Shown here one piece after another: positions 17,181-25,439 of a stretch of 64,000 nucleotides of DNA; positions within the stretch are counted from its first letter, which is position 1; each line of letters starts with the position of its first letter. Under the pieces are notes generated by a model that saw only the letters and a list, made by a program, of their open reading frames with translations, ran no database searches and was not told the origin of the DNA. This DNA comes from Bacteroides fragilis (GTDB lineage Bacteria > Bacteroidota > Bacteroidia > Bacteroidales > Bacteroidaceae): contig NZ_CP018937.1 of assembly GCF_002849695.1 (NCBI RefSeq), positions 1,860,001-1,924,000 of the forward strand. Direction: 5' to 3'. Both the position numbers and the translations under genes were made by a program.

Positions 17181-18624
17181 ATGGCGCATTCCGCATCCGG
17201 CAACGATGTTCTTCCTGTTTACGCTGGCAGTCATCTTTTTATCCTGGATATTCGATATCTATGGACTAAGAGTACAGCTTCCGCAAACAGGAGCGGAAAT
17301 TCGTGTGCAGAGTCTGCTGAGTCCGGAGGGGATTCGCTGGATGTTGCGGAATGCGATCACTAACTTTACTGGGTTCGCACCGCTGGGCATGGTACTGACA
17401 GCAATGTTTGGCATCGGAGTAGCCCAACATTCCGGATTTATCGATGCTTGTATCCGACAGGGAGTGAAGAACCGGAGAAACACTAAAAAAATAATTCTTT
17501 GGGTGATTATCCTGGGATTGTTATCGAATATAGTGGGGGATGCAGGTTATATCATACTACTGCCGATAGCAGCTACTCTATTCTATTCGGTTGGATTGAA
17601 TCCGGTAGCAGGAATCATCACTGCATACGTATCGGTATCTTGTGGCTACAGTGCCAATGTGATGTTGAGTACAATGGATCCGTTGATAGCACGTACCACA
17701 CAAGAGGCGGCTATCGACTCCGGAGTATATCAGGGAAACACAGGACCTTTATGCAATTATTATTTCATGTCTGTTTCTACATTTATTATTGGAGCTATTA
17801 TTTATAGAATAACCTGTAAACAACTGATTCCTTCTTTGGGAGAATATGAAGGAATGCAAATATCTGAGGTCTATAAACAACTCTCACGGAAAGAACGTCG
17901 GGCTATGACTATGGCAATCGTAGTAGGGATGATCTACGCCTCAATCATACTATGGGCTACTTTTTCATCTTGGGGTATTTTGCGGGGAGTAAATGGAGGA
18001 CTGATACGTTCACCTTTCATTATGGGCATTTTATTCTTACTATCGTTGGGAGCTGCAATCATGGGAATGGTCTACGGATTTAGTTCCGGACGTTATCGTA
18101 CGGACGGAGATGTAATAGAGGGACTGGCAAAACCGATGAAGTTATTGAGTGGCTATCTTGTCATTGCTTTTTTTGCTGCTCAGATGTTTGCTTGCCTTGA
18201 ATATTCACATCTTGATAAATGTGTGGCTATCATAGGGGCCAATTTGCTTTCTTCGGTGCAAGTAGGTCCATTATGGACTCTCATCCTGTTTATATTGTTC
18301 ACTGCTGCAATCAATCTGATTATGGTTTCTGCGACTGCCAAGTGGGCCTTTATGGCTTTTATCTTCGTACCTGTATTTGCACGGATGGGGATTGAACCGG
18401 ATATGACGCAATGCGCTTTTCGGATAGGTGACAGTGCGACGAATGCCATTACCCCATTTATGTTTTATATGCCTTTAGTATTAACCTATATGCAACAATA
18501 CGATAAACAGACCACTTATGGTTCGCTTTTAAAATATACCTGGCGATATTCTGTATATATATTGATAGGCTGGACTATGTTACTTTTTATTTGGTATTTA
18601 ACTGGCTTACCTTTAGGATTATAG
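17170..18624 (+). CDS. AbgT-family transporter
   Basis: 484 residues with about twelve hydrophobic segments. The sequence has the AbgT (p-aminobenzoyl-glutamate transporter) features: ITNFTGFAPLGMVLTAMFGIGVAQHSGFIDACIRQ in the first half, LSNIVGDAGYIILLPIAATLFYSVGLNPVAGI, SCGYSANVMLSTMDPLIARTT, and near the C-terminus SATAKWAFMAFIFVPVFARMGIEPDMTQCAFRIGDSATNAITPFMFYMPL. AbgT proteins import p-aminobenzoyl-glutamate or export antimetabolites such as sulfonamides, driven by ion gradients. The start overlaps the regulator gene by 11 bases, implying translational coupling to the two-component system. The actual substrate is not deducible. Confidence 0.9.
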   Translation: MKSKWRIPHPATMFFLFTLAVIFLSWIFDIYGLRVQLPQTGAEIRVQSLLSPEGIRWMLRNAITNFTGFAPLGMVLTAMFGIGVAQHSGFIDACIRQGVKNRRNTKKIILWVIILGLLSNIVGDAGYIILLPIAATLFYSVGLNPVAGIITAYVSVSCGYSANVMLSTMDPLIARTTQEAAIDSGVYQGNTGPLCNYYFMSVSTFIIGAIIYRITCKQLIPSLGEYEGMQISEVYKQLSRKERRAMTMAIVVGMIYASIILWATFSSWGILRGVNGGLIRSPFIMGILFLLSLGAAIMGMVYGFSSGRYRTDGDVIEGLAKPMKLLSGYLVIAFFAAQMFACLEYSHLDKCVAIIGANLLSSVQVGPLWTLILFILFTAAINLIMVSATAKWAFMAFIFVPVFARMGIEPDMTQCAFRIGDSATNAITPFMFYMPLVLTYMQQYDKQTTYGSLLKYTWRYSVYILIGWTMLLFIWYLTGLPLGL

Positions 18625-18666
18625 AATAGTGTGATGAAAATGTAAGTAAAAAAAGTCATAGATTCT

Positions 18667-18697
18667 TTTGGAGATTTCAGAAAAAGCACTACCTTTG
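18667..18697 (+). promoter_or_regulatory. Promoter of tRNA-Arg (TTTG ... TACCTTTG)
   Basis: A -33 element TTTG at 18667-18670 and a -7 element TACCTTTG at 18690-18697 are separated by 19 bases, the spacing expected for the Bacteroidetes primary sigma factor. The tRNA begins 17 bases later. Confidence 0.75.
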
Positions 18698-18714
18698 CAC
18701 TCGCAATCAAGGAT

Positions 18715-18788
<74 letters not shown>

Positions 18789-18794
18789 CAACGT

Positions 18795-18838
18795 AAAGGC
18801 AAGTAGTCTGTAAAAAGACTGCTTGCCTTTCGTCATTT
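18795..18838 (+). terminator. Terminator after tRNA-Arg
   Basis: AAAGGCAAGTAGTCT (18795-18809) pairs with AGACTGCTTGCCTTT (18816-18830) with one wobble, and a T-rich tail follows. It starts seven bases after the tRNA. Confidence 0.85.
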
Positions 18839-19039
18839 TTCTGGCTATCAGACACTTAGTGCTATATCGTTTCAGATCAAAATCGTGCGAATTTCTTCAA
18901 AAAGGTAGAAAACATGCCTAAATAGGGGCATGGTAGAAAGAATTTAGAAAACAACTAAAGTAGTGGATGGAAACAAGTAAAGCCATCTGGATGTTATATA
19001 ACCAATATTAATGAAATACTAACTATTAACTACTAAACC

Positions 19040-19738
19040 ATGTGTTTTCATAATTCAATGTCTGCCAAAGCTATAAAACTGGCTGCACGTTACGGACGAA
19101 AATCTGATATCATTGAGATATATCGGGATGTTCTTAACGAACAATATCACATTAACGCCTTTAACTTTCCCAAATATCCGATTATCACTGCATCTGATGA
19201 GATACAGGTATTCAATTGGGGACTTATTCCCTTTTGGGTAAAGACAGAAGAGGATGCTGAAGAGATGCGTAAAATGACCTTAAACGCAAGAGCAGAAACA
19301 ATATTTGAAAAGCCGTCGTTTCGTGAATCTATAATGAGGAAAAGATGTATCGTTCCCTCTACTGGATATTTTGAGTGGAGACATGAAGAGAGTAAGAAGA
19401 CTCCTTATTATATTTATGTTAAAAATGAATCCATCTTTTCAATGGCAGGCATTTATGACATCTGGACAGATAAGGAATCGGGTAGGCAGCATGCTACTTT
19501 CTCCATCATAACGACTGCTACAAATTCGTTGACGGATTACATACATAACACTAAACACCGAATGCCGGCTATTTTGTCACCGGAAGATGAAGAACAGTGG
19601 CTGAATCCTGAATTATCCCGCGAGAATATTGAATATTTCTTTAAACCATATTCTTCAGATGAAATGGGGGCATACCCGGTAGGTAATGATTTTATAAAGA
19701 AAATGCCAACGGACAAAAGTATTTTGCAGCGGGCATAA
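19040..19738 (+). CDS. SRAP-domain protein (YedK/HMCES family)
   Basis: 232 residues. The protein starts MCFHNS, so Cys2 becomes the N-terminal catalytic residue after methionine removal. This cysteine forms a stable thiazolidine link with abasic sites in single-stranded DNA in the known YedK and HMCES proteins. Other family motifs are FNWGLIPFWV, NARAETIFEKPSFRESIMRK, RCIVPSTGYFEWR with the conserved Asn and Glu, and NTKHRMPAIL with the conserved His. It protects abasic sites during replication. It is flanked by a terminator upstream and stands alone, without SOS polymerase genes beside it. No clear LexA-like box is visible. Confidence 0.92.
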   Translation: MCFHNSMSAKAIKLAARYGRKSDIIEIYRDVLNEQYHINAFNFPKYPIITASDEIQVFNWGLIPFWVKTEEDAEEMRKMTLNARAETIFEKPSFRESIMRKRCIVPSTGYFEWRHEESKKTPYYIYVKNESIFSMAGIYDIWTDKESGRQHATFSIITTATNSLTDYIHNTKHRMPAILSPEDEEQWLNPELSRENIEYFFKPYSSDEMGAYPVGNDFIKKMPTDKSILQRA

Positions 19739-19874
19739 AGTTGGTGTACGGTTTCCGGAATGTTATCGGATTGGTATTTTATTACCTTTTTTAACATAAA
19801 AATAACTATCGTTACTGACTTTTCAAAAAAGTCAAAAGATAAAAAAATATATTGTGTTTACATAAGATTCGTGT

Positions 19875-19882
19875 TACATTTG
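19875..19882 (+). promoter_or_regulatory. -7 element TACATTTG of the TPR-protein gene
   Basis: An exact TAnnTTTG match 31 bases before the ATG at 19913. It lies inside the longer open frame that begins at 19760, which shows that the upstream start is not used. Confidence 0.7.
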
Positions 19883-19912
19883 AACGATAAACAATTAAAA
19901 AACACAATAACC

Positions 19913-20650
19913 ATGAAAAAAATTATTTTATTACTTGCTTTATGTTTTACCGCAAATTATTTCTTTGCGCAGACTACTGATCCGAATCAACTGAAGAATG
20001 AAGGTAATGACGCTTTGAATGCAAAAAATTATGCTGTTGCTTATGAGAAATATAGCGAATACCTGAAATTAACTAATAATCAGGACTCTGTTACTGCATA
20101 CAACTGTGGCGTATGTGCGGATAACATAAAGAAATATAATGAAGCTGCCAACTATTTTGATATTGCAATTAAAAAAGGGTACAACTTAGCAAATGCATAT
20201 ATCGGTAAATCGGCTGCCTATCGTGATATGAAGAATAATAAGGAGTATATTGCTACATTGGCAGAAAGTATCAAAGCTGTTCCAGGCAATGCAACGCTTG
20301 AAAAGCTATATGCAATATACTATTTAAAAGAGGGGCAGAAATTTCAGCAGGCAGGCAATATTGAAAAAGCAGAAGAGAATTATAAACATGCAACTGACGT
20401 GAGCAGTAAAAAGTGGAAGACTGATGCTTTATATAGCTTGGGAGTTTTGTTCTATAACAATGGAGCAAGTGTTCTGCAGAAAGCAACTCCTTTAGCAAAT
20501 TCGAACAAAGAAAAATATGCTTCCGAGAAAGCCAAAGCAGATGCAGATTTCAAAAAAGCCGTAGACTACCTGGGAGAGGCAATTACCTTGTCACCCAATA
20601 GAACTGAAATCAAACAGATGCAAGATCAAGCAAAAGGAATGATAAAATAA
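19913..20650 (+). CDS. Exported tetratricopeptide-repeat protein
   Basis: 245 residues from the ATG at 19913, which immediately precedes a signal peptide (KKIILLLALCFTANYFFAQ). The open frame extends upstream, but a promoter box lies in that extension. The mature protein is helical with at least three TPR-like units: LKNEGNDALNAKNYAVAYEKYSEYLKL, TAYNCGVCADNIKKYNEAANYFDIAI and AKADADFKKAVDYLGEAITLSP. Such proteins act as protein-protein scaffolds in the Bacteroides periplasm. No enzymatic domain is present and the partner is unknown. A terminator follows. Confidence 0.83.
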   Translation: MKKIILLLALCFTANYFFAQTTDPNQLKNEGNDALNAKNYAVAYEKYSEYLKLTNNQDSVTAYNCGVCADNIKKYNEAANYFDIAIKKGYNLANAYIGKSAAYRDMKNNKEYIATLAESIKAVPGNATLEKLYAIYYLKEGQKFQQAGNIEKAEENYKHATDVSSKKWKTDALYSLGVLFYNNGASVLQKATPLANSNKEKYASEKAKADADFKKAVDYLGEAITLSPNRTEIKQMQDQAKGMIK

Positions 20651-20679
20651 AAAGATTATCCTGAAGATAGAAGAGAATG

Positions 20680-20710
20680 GGGTTGCTAAAATCAGCAACC
20701 CTATTTTTTT
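20680..20710 (+). terminator. Terminator after the TPR gene
   Basis: GGGTTGCT (20680-20687) pairs with AGCAACCC (20694-20701), followed by TATTTTTTT. Confidence 0.85.
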
Positions 20711-20731
20711 GTATGCATCTGTTTTTTATTG

Positions 20732-20739
20732 TAAGTTTG
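20732..20739 (+). promoter_or_regulatory. -7 element TAAGTTTG of pabB
   Basis: An exact TAnnTTTG match between the preceding terminator and the pabB start, 29 bases before the ATG at 20768. Confidence 0.65.
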
Positions 20740-20767
20740 TCACTTGAACTAAACAGTGAAAAAAAGA

Positions 20768-21754
20768 ATGATGCAATCCTATAGTAAAAATGAAGCTATC
20801 GACCGTATAAATAAACTGGCCAAAACAGGAAAAGCGTTTCTGTTTATTATAAACTATAAACAAGATTGTTCTTTTGTAGAGCAGATAGATAATATAGACC
20901 CGTCTGAGCTTCTTTATAATCTGAATGGCTTTAGCAACTGTACGTCTGTACCTATACCTTTACAATCTCCTATAACATGGAGGACGACCCCAATATCGCT
21001 TGTACAATATAAAACTTCGTTCGATATTGTACGCAGAAATATTCTGGGAGGAAATAGTTTTTTAACGAATCTCACCTGTATAACTCCGGTCGCTACAAAT
21101 TTAGGATTGGAAGATATTTTTTATCATTCTCAAGCTTTATACAAACTTTGGCTGAAGAATCGCTTTGTCGTTTTTTCCCCAGAGATATTCATTCGTATAG
21201 AGAATGGGAAGATTTGTTCTTATCCTATGAAAGGAACAATGGACGCAACTTTACCTTCCGCCTTGGAGGTATTGATGGAGGATGAAAAGGAGGCGGCAGA
21301 ACATGCCACAATTGTTGATCTGATACGGAATGATTTGAGTATGGTGGCAGATTGTGTAGCTGTAACCCGTTATCGCTATGTAGATACTCTCCATACAAAT
21401 CACGGCCCTATTTTACAGACCAGTTCGGAAATCAGTGGGATTTTGCCGAAAGATTATGTTTCCTGTTTGGGAGATATTCTTTTCAAGCTTCTCCCTGCCG
21501 GTTCCATTACGGGAGCCCCAAAACATAAAACGATGGAGATAATAGAACAGGCGGAAAATTATGATAGAGGGTTTTATACTGGCATTACCGGATACTATAA
21601 CGGAAAAAAGTTGGATAGTGCCGTCATGATTCGTTTCATTGAAGAACAAGATGGAAAAATGTTTTTTAAGAGTGGAGGAGGGATTACCTGTAAAAGTGAC
21701 TTAGAAAGTGAATATAATGAAATGAAGCAGAAAGTTTATGTGCCAATTTATTGA
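20768..21754 (+). CDS. pabB: Aminodeoxychorismate synthase component I
   Basis: 328 residues from the ATG at 20768 (a GTG four codons earlier is possible). It belongs to the chorismate-utilising enzymes. The signature PAGSITGAPKHKTMEIIEQ and GFYTGITGYYNGKKLDSAVMIR are those of PabB rather than TrpE, and ATIVDLIRNDLSMVAD is the conserved central motif. The protein is shorter than E. coli PabB and lacks most of the N-terminal domain. PabB turns chorismate into aminodeoxychorismate for folate synthesis. No glutamine amidotransferase gene is adjacent. The next gene, pabC-like, overlaps by 17 bases, so both steps to p-aminobenzoate are coupled. Confidence 0.92.
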   Translation: MMQSYSKNEAIDRINKLAKTGKAFLFIINYKQDCSFVEQIDNIDPSELLYNLNGFSNCTSVPIPLQSPITWRTTPISLVQYKTSFDIVRRNILGGNSFLTNLTCITPVATNLGLEDIFYHSQALYKLWLKNRFVVFSPEIFIRIENGKICSYPMKGTMDATLPSALEVLMEDEKEAAEHATIVDLIRNDLSMVADCVAVTRYRYVDTLHTNHGPILQTSSEISGILPKDYVSCLGDILFKLLPAGSITGAPKHKTMEIIEQAENYDRGFYTGITGYYNGKKLDSAVMIRFIEEQDGKMFFKSGGGITCKSDLESEYNEMKQKVYVPIY

Positions 21755-22334
21755 AACAATACATATAGAGAGAGGAATAATATATAATCTGGATTATCAC
21801 ACGAATCGGATGAACCGGACACGTGCAGTTTTCTGGCCGGAACAGCCAGCGTTAGAGCTATCGAAATATCTTTATCCTGTATCAAGCGAAGGAGTGATGA
21901 AGTGCAGAGTAATCTATGGTCGCGAAATAGAGGAGATTACATATACGTCTTATCAAATACGTCCGGTACATTCTTTACAGATTGTTTATTCGGATGATAT
22001 CGATTACACTTACAAAAGTACAGATCGGAGTGTAATTAATGAACTTTTCGCTCGCAGACAGGAACAAGACGACATACTAATTGTCAAGAATGGACTTCTG
22101 ACAGATACATCTATAGGTAATATTGCTCTTTTCGATGGAAATGAATGGTATACCCCAAAACAGCCTCTCCTTAAAGGTACCCGAAGAGCATCATTGTTAG
22201 CTATGAATCTAATCAAGGAAAAAGAAATAACCGTAGAGCGGTTGTTTGAATACTCTCAAATCTGTTTATTCAACGCAATGATCGACTTTGGTAAGATAAA
22301 GATTGATGTCAATCAGGATCTCATACGGATATAA
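21738..22334 (+). CDS. pabC: Aminotransferase class IV, probable 4-amino-4-deoxychorismate lyase
   Basis: 198 residues, short for the family (about 270 in E. coli). Residues 17-30 (NLDYHTNRMNRTRA) match the class IV start, and Lys93 in YTYKSTDRSVINELFA aligns with the PLP-binding lysine. LIVKNGLLTDTSIGNIALFDG and PKQPLLKGTRRASLL are the C-terminal cofactor-binding segments. The enzyme releases pyruvate from aminodeoxychorismate to give p-aminobenzoate. Assignment rests on the domain plus the 17-base overlap with pabB. A branched-chain aminotransferase role is less likely at this length. Confidence 0.87.
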   Translation: MCQFIETIHIERGIIYNLDYHTNRMNRTRAVFWPEQPALELSKYLYPVSSEGVMKCRVIYGREIEEITYTSYQIRPVHSLQIVYSDDIDYTYKSTDRSVINELFARRQEQDDILIVKNGLLTDTSIGNIALFDGNEWYTPKQPLLKGTRRASLLAMNLIKEKEITVERLFEYSQICLFNAMIDFGKIKIDVNQDLIRI

Positions 22335-22506
22335 CGATTATTAACAAGTTTATTTCTGGTCTGTTTGAACAAAACCTCTTTGGGGCATGTTATATAGATG
22401 TGTTTTTCATAGTATTAGATATAAGATTAATTAAAGAGATTGTACCAGCTTGTGATAAGTAAGTACGTCAGAAACAGAGGCGTCTGTTTTATTGATAAAT
22501 GTGTTA

Positions 22507-22541
22507 AAGTGTCGGCTCTTTGTAGCCGACACTTTTTTTAT
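22507..22541 (+). terminator. Terminator about 170 bases after pabC
   Basis: AAGTGTCGGCT (22507-22517) pairs perfectly with AGCCGACACTT (22524-22534), and a T run follows. The distance leaves a long 3' untranslated region after pabC, in which I see no gene or promoter box. Confidence 0.9.
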
Positions 22542-22585
22542 ACCTGTTTTTCGTCAATTTTATGGATAGTTACAAATAATTCTTA

Positions 22586-22593
22586 TATATTTG
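22586..22593 (+). promoter_or_regulatory. -7 element TATATTTG of the DUF2461 gene
   Basis: An exact TAnnTTTG match 28 bases before the ATG at 22622. Confidence 0.7.
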
Positions 22594-22621
22594 TGGGATA
22601 TAAACAGAAAAGAATGACACA

Positions 22622-23290
22622 ATGAGTAATATACCTGTTATCTTTCGTTTTTTAAAAGACCTTACTGCGAATAACAATCGTGAGTGGTTTAATGAACATC
22701 GGGGTGAATATGAAATAGCCCGCATAGAATTTGAAAACTTCCTTTCTTCCGTAATTGCCCGTATTTCACTCTTTGACGAAAGTATCCGTGGCATTCAACC
22801 CAAAGATTGTACCTATCGTATTTACCGGGACACCCGTTTTTCTTCTGATAAAACTCCTTATAAGAATCATTTCGGAGGATATATTAATGCGAAAGGGAAA
22901 AAATCCAATCATAGTGGTTATTACGTACATATACAACCAGAAGGTTGTATGCTGGCCGGAGGTAGTTTATGCCTGCCACCCAACGTTTTAAAAGCATTGC
23001 GTCAATCTATTTATGATAACATTGACGAGTATCGTTCGATTGTGGAAGATCCTGAATTCAAAAAGTTCTTTCCAGTTGTCGGTGAAGATTTTCTAAAAAC
23101 TGCTCCTAAAGGTTTTCCTAAAGATTTCAAATACATTGATTATTTGAAACCTAAAGAATTTACTTGTGCTTATTCTGTGCCAGACAGTTTTTTCCTGGCT
23201 CCTGATATTCTGGATAAAACAGAAGAGGTGTTCCGGCAATTCAAACGCTTTGCTGACTTTACGAATTTTACTATCGATGATTTTGAATAA
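22622..23290 (+). CDS. DUF2461 family protein
   Basis: 222 residues, normal for DUF2461 (TIGR02453). Diagnostic patterns are FLKDLTANNNREWFNEHRGEYE at the start, then YRIYRDTRFSSDKTPYKNHFGGYI, GYYVHIQPEGCMLAGGSLCLPP, and LKPKEFTCAYSVPD near the end. The family is widespread and cytoplasmic, and its biochemical role is unknown. The gene lies 67 bases upstream of glgB on the same strand. With no terminator or consensus promoter in that gap, the two may share a transcript, but a metabolic connection is speculative. Confidence 0.88.
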   Translation: MSNIPVIFRFLKDLTANNNREWFNEHRGEYEIARIEFENFLSSVIARISLFDESIRGIQPKDCTYRIYRDTRFSSDKTPYKNHFGGYINAKGKKSNHSGYYVHIQPEGCMLAGGSLCLPPNVLKALRQSIYDNIDEYRSIVEDPEFKKFFPVVGEDFLKTAPKGFPKDFKYIDYLKPKEFTCAYSVPDSFFLAPDILDKTEEVFRQFKRFADFTNFTIDDFE

Positions 23291-23357
23291 CGATTGGATA
23301 GTTATATCCTGAATGACTCTAAAAACAAATTCTGAAACACAATAATACATCCTTTTT

Positions 23358-25370
23358 ATGGAAAAGACTCTTAATCTGATTAAAAATGATCCTTGGCTGG
23401 AACCTTACAAAGACGCTATCGTCGGACGTTTTGAACATGCCATGGATAAGAAGGCCGAATTGACCAATGGGGGAAAATCTACGTTGTCGGACTTCGCTTC
23501 CGGATATCTTTATTTCGGTTTACATCGCACTGATAAAGGATGGATATTCCGTGAGTGGGCACCAAATGCGTCGCATATTTACATGGTAGGTACATTCAGT
23601 AATTGGGAAGAAAAACCTACTTATAAACTAAAACGCCTGAAAAATGGTAACTGGGAAATTAAATTGCCTGCTGACGCTATCAAACACGGCGATCTATATA
23701 AATTACATGTATACTGGGAAGGTGGTCAGGGAGAACGAATTCCCGCTTGGGCTAATCGGGTCGTGCAGGATGAAAACACCAAAATATTCAGTGCCCAAGT
23801 ATGGGCACCGGAGAAGCCATTTAAATTTAAAAAGAAAACCTTTAAACCCAGTACCGATCCATTGCTGATTTATGAATGCCACATCGGCATGGCACAGCAA
23901 GAGGAAAAAGTTGGAACATATAATGAATTTCGTGAGAAAATTTTGCCACGTATTGCCAAAGAGGGATACAATTGTATCCAGATTATGGCCATACAGGAAC
24001 ATCCATATTATGGTAGTTTCGGTTATCATGTGTCAAGTTTCTTTGCGGCATCATCTCGTTTCGGCACTCCAGAGGAACTCAAACTGTTAATTGATACAGC
24101 TCACGAACTGGGTATTGCTGTTATTATGGACATTGTTCATTCGCATGCCGTAAAAAATGAGGTAGAAGGGTTGGGCAACTTTGCAGGTGATCCGAACCAA
24201 TATTTCTATCCGGGCGGACGCAGAGAACATCCGGCATGGGATTCACTTTGCTTCGACTATGGTAAAAACGAAGTAATGCATTTCTTGCTTTCAAACTGCA
24301 AATACTGGTTGGAAGAGTATCGCTTTGACGGATTCCGTTTCGATGGTGTCACTTCTATGCTCTATTACAGTCACGGATTGGGCGAGGCATTCTGTAATTA
24401 TGGAGATTATTTTAATGGGCATCAGGATGGCAATGCCATCTGTTACTTGACACTGGCTAATGAATTGATTCATGAAGTGAATCCTAAGGCTATTACCATT
24501 GCAGAAGAGGTATCCGGTATGCCGGGACTTGCCGCCAAAGTGGAAGACGGAGGGTATGGATTTGACTATCGTATGGCTATGAATATCCCCGACTATTGGA
24601 TTAAGATCATTAAAGAAAAGATAGACGAAGACTGGAAGCCATCCAGCATGTTTTGGGAAGTAACTAACCGCCGACAGGATGAGAAGACAATCTCATATGC
24701 CGAAAGCCATGATCAGGCGTTAGTAGGAGATAAGACAATCATATTCCGCCTGATTGACGCCGACATGTACTGGCATATGCAGAAGGGCGATGAAAGCTAT
24801 ATGGTTCATAGGGGCATTGCTCTCCATAAAATGATTCGTCTACTTACGGCAAGTACGATCAACGGTGGATACCTGAATTTTATGGGAAACGAATTCGGAC
24901 ATCCGGAATGGATTGACTTCCCGCGTGAAGGTAACGGATGGTCATGTAAATATGCTCGCCGGCAGTGGGATTTGGTTGATAATAAAAACCTGACTTACCA
25001 TTATTTAGGTGATTTTGATGCTGACATGCTGAAAGTAATCAAGAGCGTTAAAAACATTCAGCAGACTCCTGTACAGGAAATTTGGCATAACGATGGTGAC
25101 CAAGTACTGGCATACCAACGTAAAGACTTGATTTTTGTGTTCAATTTCAATCCGAAACAATCATTTACTGATTATGGATTTTTGGTAACCCCCGGAACTT
25201 ATGAGGTAATATTGAATACAGACAATGTAGTTTATGGAGGCAATGGCTTGTCAGATGATAGTGTGAAGCATTTCACATTACCCGATTCTTTGTATAAAAA
25301 AGAAAAGAAAGAATGGTTGAAACTCTACATTCCTGCGCGAACAGCAATGGTATTGAAAAGAACCAAATAA
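23358..25370 (+). CDS. glgB: 1,4-alpha-glucan branching enzyme (GH13_8, eukaryote-like)
   Basis: 670 residues. A CBM48 domain (about 60-150, WIFREWAPNASHIYMVGTFSNW) precedes the GH13 barrel. Catalytic motifs are VIMDIVHSHAVKN, DGFRFDGVTSM with the aspartate nucleophile, ITIAEEVSGMP with the acid/base glutamate, and YAESHDQALVGDKT with the transition-state aspartate. MGNEFGHPEWIDFPREGN is typical of the plant/animal-like branching enzymes found in Bacteroides. The enzyme creates alpha-1,6 branches in glycogen. From memory, the B. thetaiotaomicron glgB mRNA is reported as a target of the small RNA GibS, so translation may be repressed near the start. A bidirectional terminator follows. Confidence 0.96.
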   Translation: MEKTLNLIKNDPWLEPYKDAIVGRFEHAMDKKAELTNGGKSTLSDFASGYLYFGLHRTDKGWIFREWAPNASHIYMVGTFSNWEEKPTYKLKRLKNGNWEIKLPADAIKHGDLYKLHVYWEGGQGERIPAWANRVVQDENTKIFSAQVWAPEKPFKFKKKTFKPSTDPLLIYECHIGMAQQEEKVGTYNEFREKILPRIAKEGYNCIQIMAIQEHPYYGSFGYHVSSFFAASSRFGTPEELKLLIDTAHELGIAVIMDIVHSHAVKNEVEGLGNFAGDPNQYFYPGGRREHPAWDSLCFDYGKNEVMHFLLSNCKYWLEEYRFDGFRFDGVTSMLYYSHGLGEAFCNYGDYFNGHQDGNAICYLTLANELIHEVNPKAITIAEEVSGMPGLAAKVEDGGYGFDYRMAMNIPDYWIKIIKEKIDEDWKPSSMFWEVTNRRQDEKTISYAESHDQALVGDKTIIFRLIDADMYWHMQKGDESYMVHRGIALHKMIRLLTASTINGGYLNFMGNEFGHPEWIDFPREGNGWSCKYARRQWDLVDNKNLTYHYLGDFDADMLKVIKSVKNIQQTPVQEIWHNDGDQVLAYQRKDLIFVFNFNPKQSFTDYGFLVTPGTYEVILNTDNVVYGGNGLSDDSVKHFTLPDSLYKKEKKEWLKLYIPARTAMVLKRTK

Positions 25371-25392
25371 AAATGGGAATAAACAGATAAAA

Positions 25393-25434
25393 AAACAGCC
25401 CTTGCACAGATTAGATTGCAAGGGCTGTTTTATA
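25393..25434. terminator. Bidirectional terminator between glgB and the GH13 operon
   Basis: AAACAGCCCTTGCA (25393-25406) pairs perfectly with TGCAAGGGCTGTTT (25417-25430), flanked by A and T runs. It closes two convergent transcripts. Confidence 0.92.
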
Positions 25435-25439
25435 TTCAA

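Noticed and set aside
22440..22625. 61-residue plus-strand frame
   Set aside because: It runs through a terminator and the DUF2461 promoter, so it is not a gene.
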